Below, one piece after another: positions 62,330 through 64,000 of a DNA stretch of 64,000 nucleotides. The DNA comes from Anaerolineales bacterium (GTDB lineage: Bacteria > Chloroflexota > Anaerolineae > Anaerolineales > Villigracilaceae), in assembly GCA_019187665.1 (NCBI GenBank), contig JABARH010000004.1, positions 124,001 through 188,000 on the forward strand, written 5' to 3'. Below the pieces are notes generated by a model. The model was given only the letters and a program-made list of their open reading frames with translations. It was not told the origin of the DNA and made no database searches. Made by a program: the position numbers and the translations under genes. Every line of letters starts with the position of its first letter. The stretch's first letter is position 1.

Positions 62330-62374
62330 TTCCGTCGCGTTCCTCTCGACGGAGATTACAGAAAGGAAGATAAA

Positions 62375-62743
62375 ATGAAAAAAGTTAATTGGTGGATCGT
62401 CGGCGTCGCGATTGTCCTTCTCGCCCTGTTCCTCTTCGGAGGCGGGATGATGTGGGGCAACCGCGGCTATGGCATGATGGGCGGTTATGGCATGATGGGC
62501 GGTTACGGCGCAATGCACAGAGGCTTGTCTCCCTTTGGCTGGTTTGGCATGGGACTGGGCATGGTCTTCATGTGGCTCGTCCCCATCGGAATCGTTGCGC
62601 TCATCGGCTACGGCGCTGTGACGCTGGCGCGAAATACTGGCGCCCCTCCTCAAGCTGTGATCCAGAATCCCTGCCCCAACTGCGGAAAAGGCATCCAAGC
62701 CGACTGGCAGAATTGTCCCTACTGCGGCAAAGTTTTGAAGTAA
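62375..62743 (+). CDS. Small membrane protein with C-terminal zinc ribbon
   Basis: A 122-residue protein with two helices (residues 6-25 and 58-82), a Gly/Met/Tyr-rich loop between them (YGMMGGYGMMGGYGAMH, in tandem) and a C-terminal CPNCGKG...CPYCGK zinc ribbon. The Met-rich loop may bind Cu(I) outside the cell. Start preceded by GAAAGGAAG. Position in the copper cluster supports metal handling. Confidence 0.78.
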   Translation: MKKVNWWIVGVAIVLLALFLFGGGMMWGNRGYGMMGGYGMMGGYGAMHRGLSPFGWFGMGLGMVFMWLVPIGIVALIGYGAVTLARNTGAPPQAVIQNPCPNCGKGIQADWQNCPYCGKVLK

Positions 62744-62763
62744 AAGCCGCCCTCACATTCCCC

Positions 62764-62797
62764 AAAATAGCCTGTCGAAAGATAGGCTATTTTGCTT
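62764..62797 (+). terminator. Intrinsic terminator with GAAA tetraloop
   Basis: AAAATAGCCT (62764-62773) pairs with AGGCTATTTT (62784-62793) around TC-GAAA-GA, between the zinc-ribbon gene and the ATPase. Confidence 0.85.
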
Positions 62798-62878
62798 ATA
62801 TGGAAGCAGGCTGAAAACCGCTCCCTCCCGTCGTCTATTAGATATACACTATTGGCAACTGTAAAAAGGTAGGCAACC

Positions 62879-64000
62879 ATGACTGTCCGTGACCCTGTTT
62901 GTGGAATGGAAATCGAATCCCAAAGCGCGTTCGCACAACGCGAGCACATGGGGCAGACGTTTTATTTTTGCTCAAAATCCTGCGTGGATCAGTTTGACGC
63001 AGACCCACATCATTATGTGATGACTTCAGCGACAACGGGTTTTAACCCCGAGCGGACTCTCACTCGCATCGAACTACCCGTCGCCGATCTGCCGTTCTAC
63101 AAGCCTGTCACCACCCTGGAAACTGGTTTACGCGCTCTCGAAGGTGTTCATGGTGTGACCACCAATGCAGGTGCAGGGGTATTGCAGGTGGAATATGATT
63201 CCAAAAAAGTGAACATTCCTCAAATGGCTGAAGTTGTTCGTGCGTCAGGCTTCCAACTGGGTGGAACGAACATCAGGATCGATATCGAGAATCTTCGCTG
63301 TGCCTCCTGTGTGAAGTTCATCGAAGATGAACTGAAATCCACGGATGGCGTATTAAGCGCGACGGTCAACATCGCTACACAGGAAGCGACGGTGGATTAT
63401 TTGCCGCAAAAGGCGACGCTTGCACAGTTGAATGCCGCCATCGAGGCTTGGGGATACAAGCCGCGCACCGCGACGAGCGACGCGCCCGTGGATAAACAGG
63501 AGGAGGCGCACGCGCGTGAATATGGGCGCTTGATGAAAATGTTTTGGTTCTCGGCGATTGTCTCGTTACCTGTATTGTTATTTGCATACCCACAATATGT
63601 ACCTATCATTCGTGACTTGTCAATGAACACGATCCGCTGGACATGGATTCTTTCCGCCGTTGCCACTCTGCCTGTCTTGTTCTACTCAGGCTATGACTTT
63701 TTCACAGGCGCATGGGCGGCATTCAAGCATCGCTCAGCCAACATGAACACACTGATCGCGCTGGGCACAGGCGCGGCTTGGTTATATTCGACTTTTGCAA
63801 TCGCGTTCCCCTCCGTGTTTCCCGAAGGGACATCAGAGCCTTTCTATGATGTCGTTGCGGTCGTAATTGCCTTGGTTGTTCTCGGTCAGGCTTTGGAGTT
63901 ACGCGCCAAGGGACAATCCAGCGCGGCAATCAAAAAGTTGTTGGGATTACAGGCGAAGACCGCCCGTGTGATTCGGGACGGCAAAGAACTGGACTTGCCT
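62879..64000 (+). CDS. copA: Copper-translocating P-type ATPase, N-terminal part (runs off the window)
   Basis: The frame is open for 374 codons to the window end, so only the N-terminus is seen. Residues 1-45 form a YHS domain (RDPVCGMEIE, FYFCSKSCVDQF). Residues 60-125 are a heavy-metal-associated domain without its CxxC pair. Residues 128-195 are a second one with CASC (ENLRCASCVKFIEDEL). Transmembrane helices follow from about 215 (FWFSAIVSLPVLLFA, TWILSAVATLPVLFYSGYDF) and MNTLIALGTGAAW, a typical CopA block. It should export or import copper at ATP cost. The catalytic DKTG lies beyond the window. Confidence 0.9.
   Translation, partial: MTVRDPVCGMEIESQSAFAQREHMGQTFYFCSKSCVDQFDADPHHYVMTSATTGFNPERTLTRIELPVADLPFYKPVTTLETGLRALEGVHGVTTNAGAGVLQVEYDSKKVNIPQMAEVVRASGFQLGGTNIRIDIENLRCASCVKFIEDELKSTDGVLSATVNIATQEATVDYLPQKATLAQLNAAIEAWGYKPRTATSDAPVDKQEEAHAREYGRLMKMFWFSAIVSLPVLLFAYPQYVPIIRDLSMNTIRWTWILSAVATLPVLFYSGYDFFTGAWAAFKHRSANMNTLIALGTGAAWLYSTFAIAFPSVFPEGTSEPFYDVVAVVIALVVLGQALELRAKGQSSAAIKKLLGLQAKTARVIRDGKELDLP

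Noticed and set aside
1..64000. tRNA, rRNA or replication origin
   Set aside because: I saw no cloverleaf with conserved T-loop, no rRNA core sequence and no DnaA-box cluster; a covariance-model search would be needed to exclude small RNAs.

Overview
The window looks like a chromosomal segment of a Chloroflexota bacterium, probably class Anaerolineae. This is inferred from gene style (lipoproteins with Pro/Thr-rich linkers, large secreted Cys-rich proteins, PrsW, TIGR03960/TIGR03936 radical SAM proteins, NAD-linked formate dehydrogenases, no outer-membrane genes) and from the unusual load of intergenic repeats; no rRNA or tRNA gene was seen to confirm it.

Layout. (1) 1-5.5 kb: accessory region. 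A DUF433/DUF5615 toxin-antitoxin pair has its toxin broken by an 89-bp MITE-like element with a 5-bp target duplication. Two three-gene cassettes follow (lipoprotein, membrane protein, truncated Cys-rich secreted protein); the two lipoproteins share a near-identical head and then diverge completely. (2) 5.3-13 kb: formate oxidation. A NuoE-NuoF fusion, an Fe-S subunit and a formate dehydrogenase whose in-frame TGA at 8796 is a selenocysteine codon with a clear SECIS hairpin; a Cys-containing paralogue follows. (3) 13-24.8 kb: housekeeping and envelope genes (PrsW protease, radical SAM pair, bactofilin-like membrane protein, secreted metzincin, ankyrin protein, Nudix). (4) 24.8-53.9 kb: a large catabolic island. 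It holds two copies each of a choline-kinase-like phosphotransferase, a dimethylglycine/sarcosine dehydrogenase-GcvT fusion, a metallophosphoesterase, an APC permease and a nucleotidyltransferase-fold protein. Single genes are a HAD phosphatase, a HisC-like aminotransferase, a class II aldolase, a DeoR regulator, a PfkB-like protein, a non-pyrrolysine MttB methyltransferase, a CBS protein and a complete PotABCD-type ABC importer. Eight of its intergenic gaps are filled with 8-bp minisatellites, often as two inverted arms, and a REP-associated tyrosine transposase sits beside a five-unit 59-bp REP array. (5) 54-57.5 kb: PfpI/DJ-1 protein, tandem YjbQ genes, Tat-exported L,D-transpeptidase. (6) 56.7-64 kb: copper/redox cluster with DUF2933, cupredoxin lipoprotein, DUF2085, NarL-type two-component pair, a CcdA that appears circularly permuted, rhodanese lipoprotein, YHS mini-protein and the start of a copper P-type ATPase.

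Reading together: the island looks built to import and demethylate N-methylated compounds (MttB, dimethylglycine dehydrogenases), with kinases, phosphatases and an aldolase for phosphorylated intermediates. The one-carbon units could end as formate for the upstream dehydrogenases. That link, and the substrate, are inference. The strongest direct observations are the selenocysteine codon with SECIS, the MITE insertion with target duplication, the inverted-arm minisatellites that donate stop codons to six genes, the RAYT/REP locus, and the permuted CcdA.
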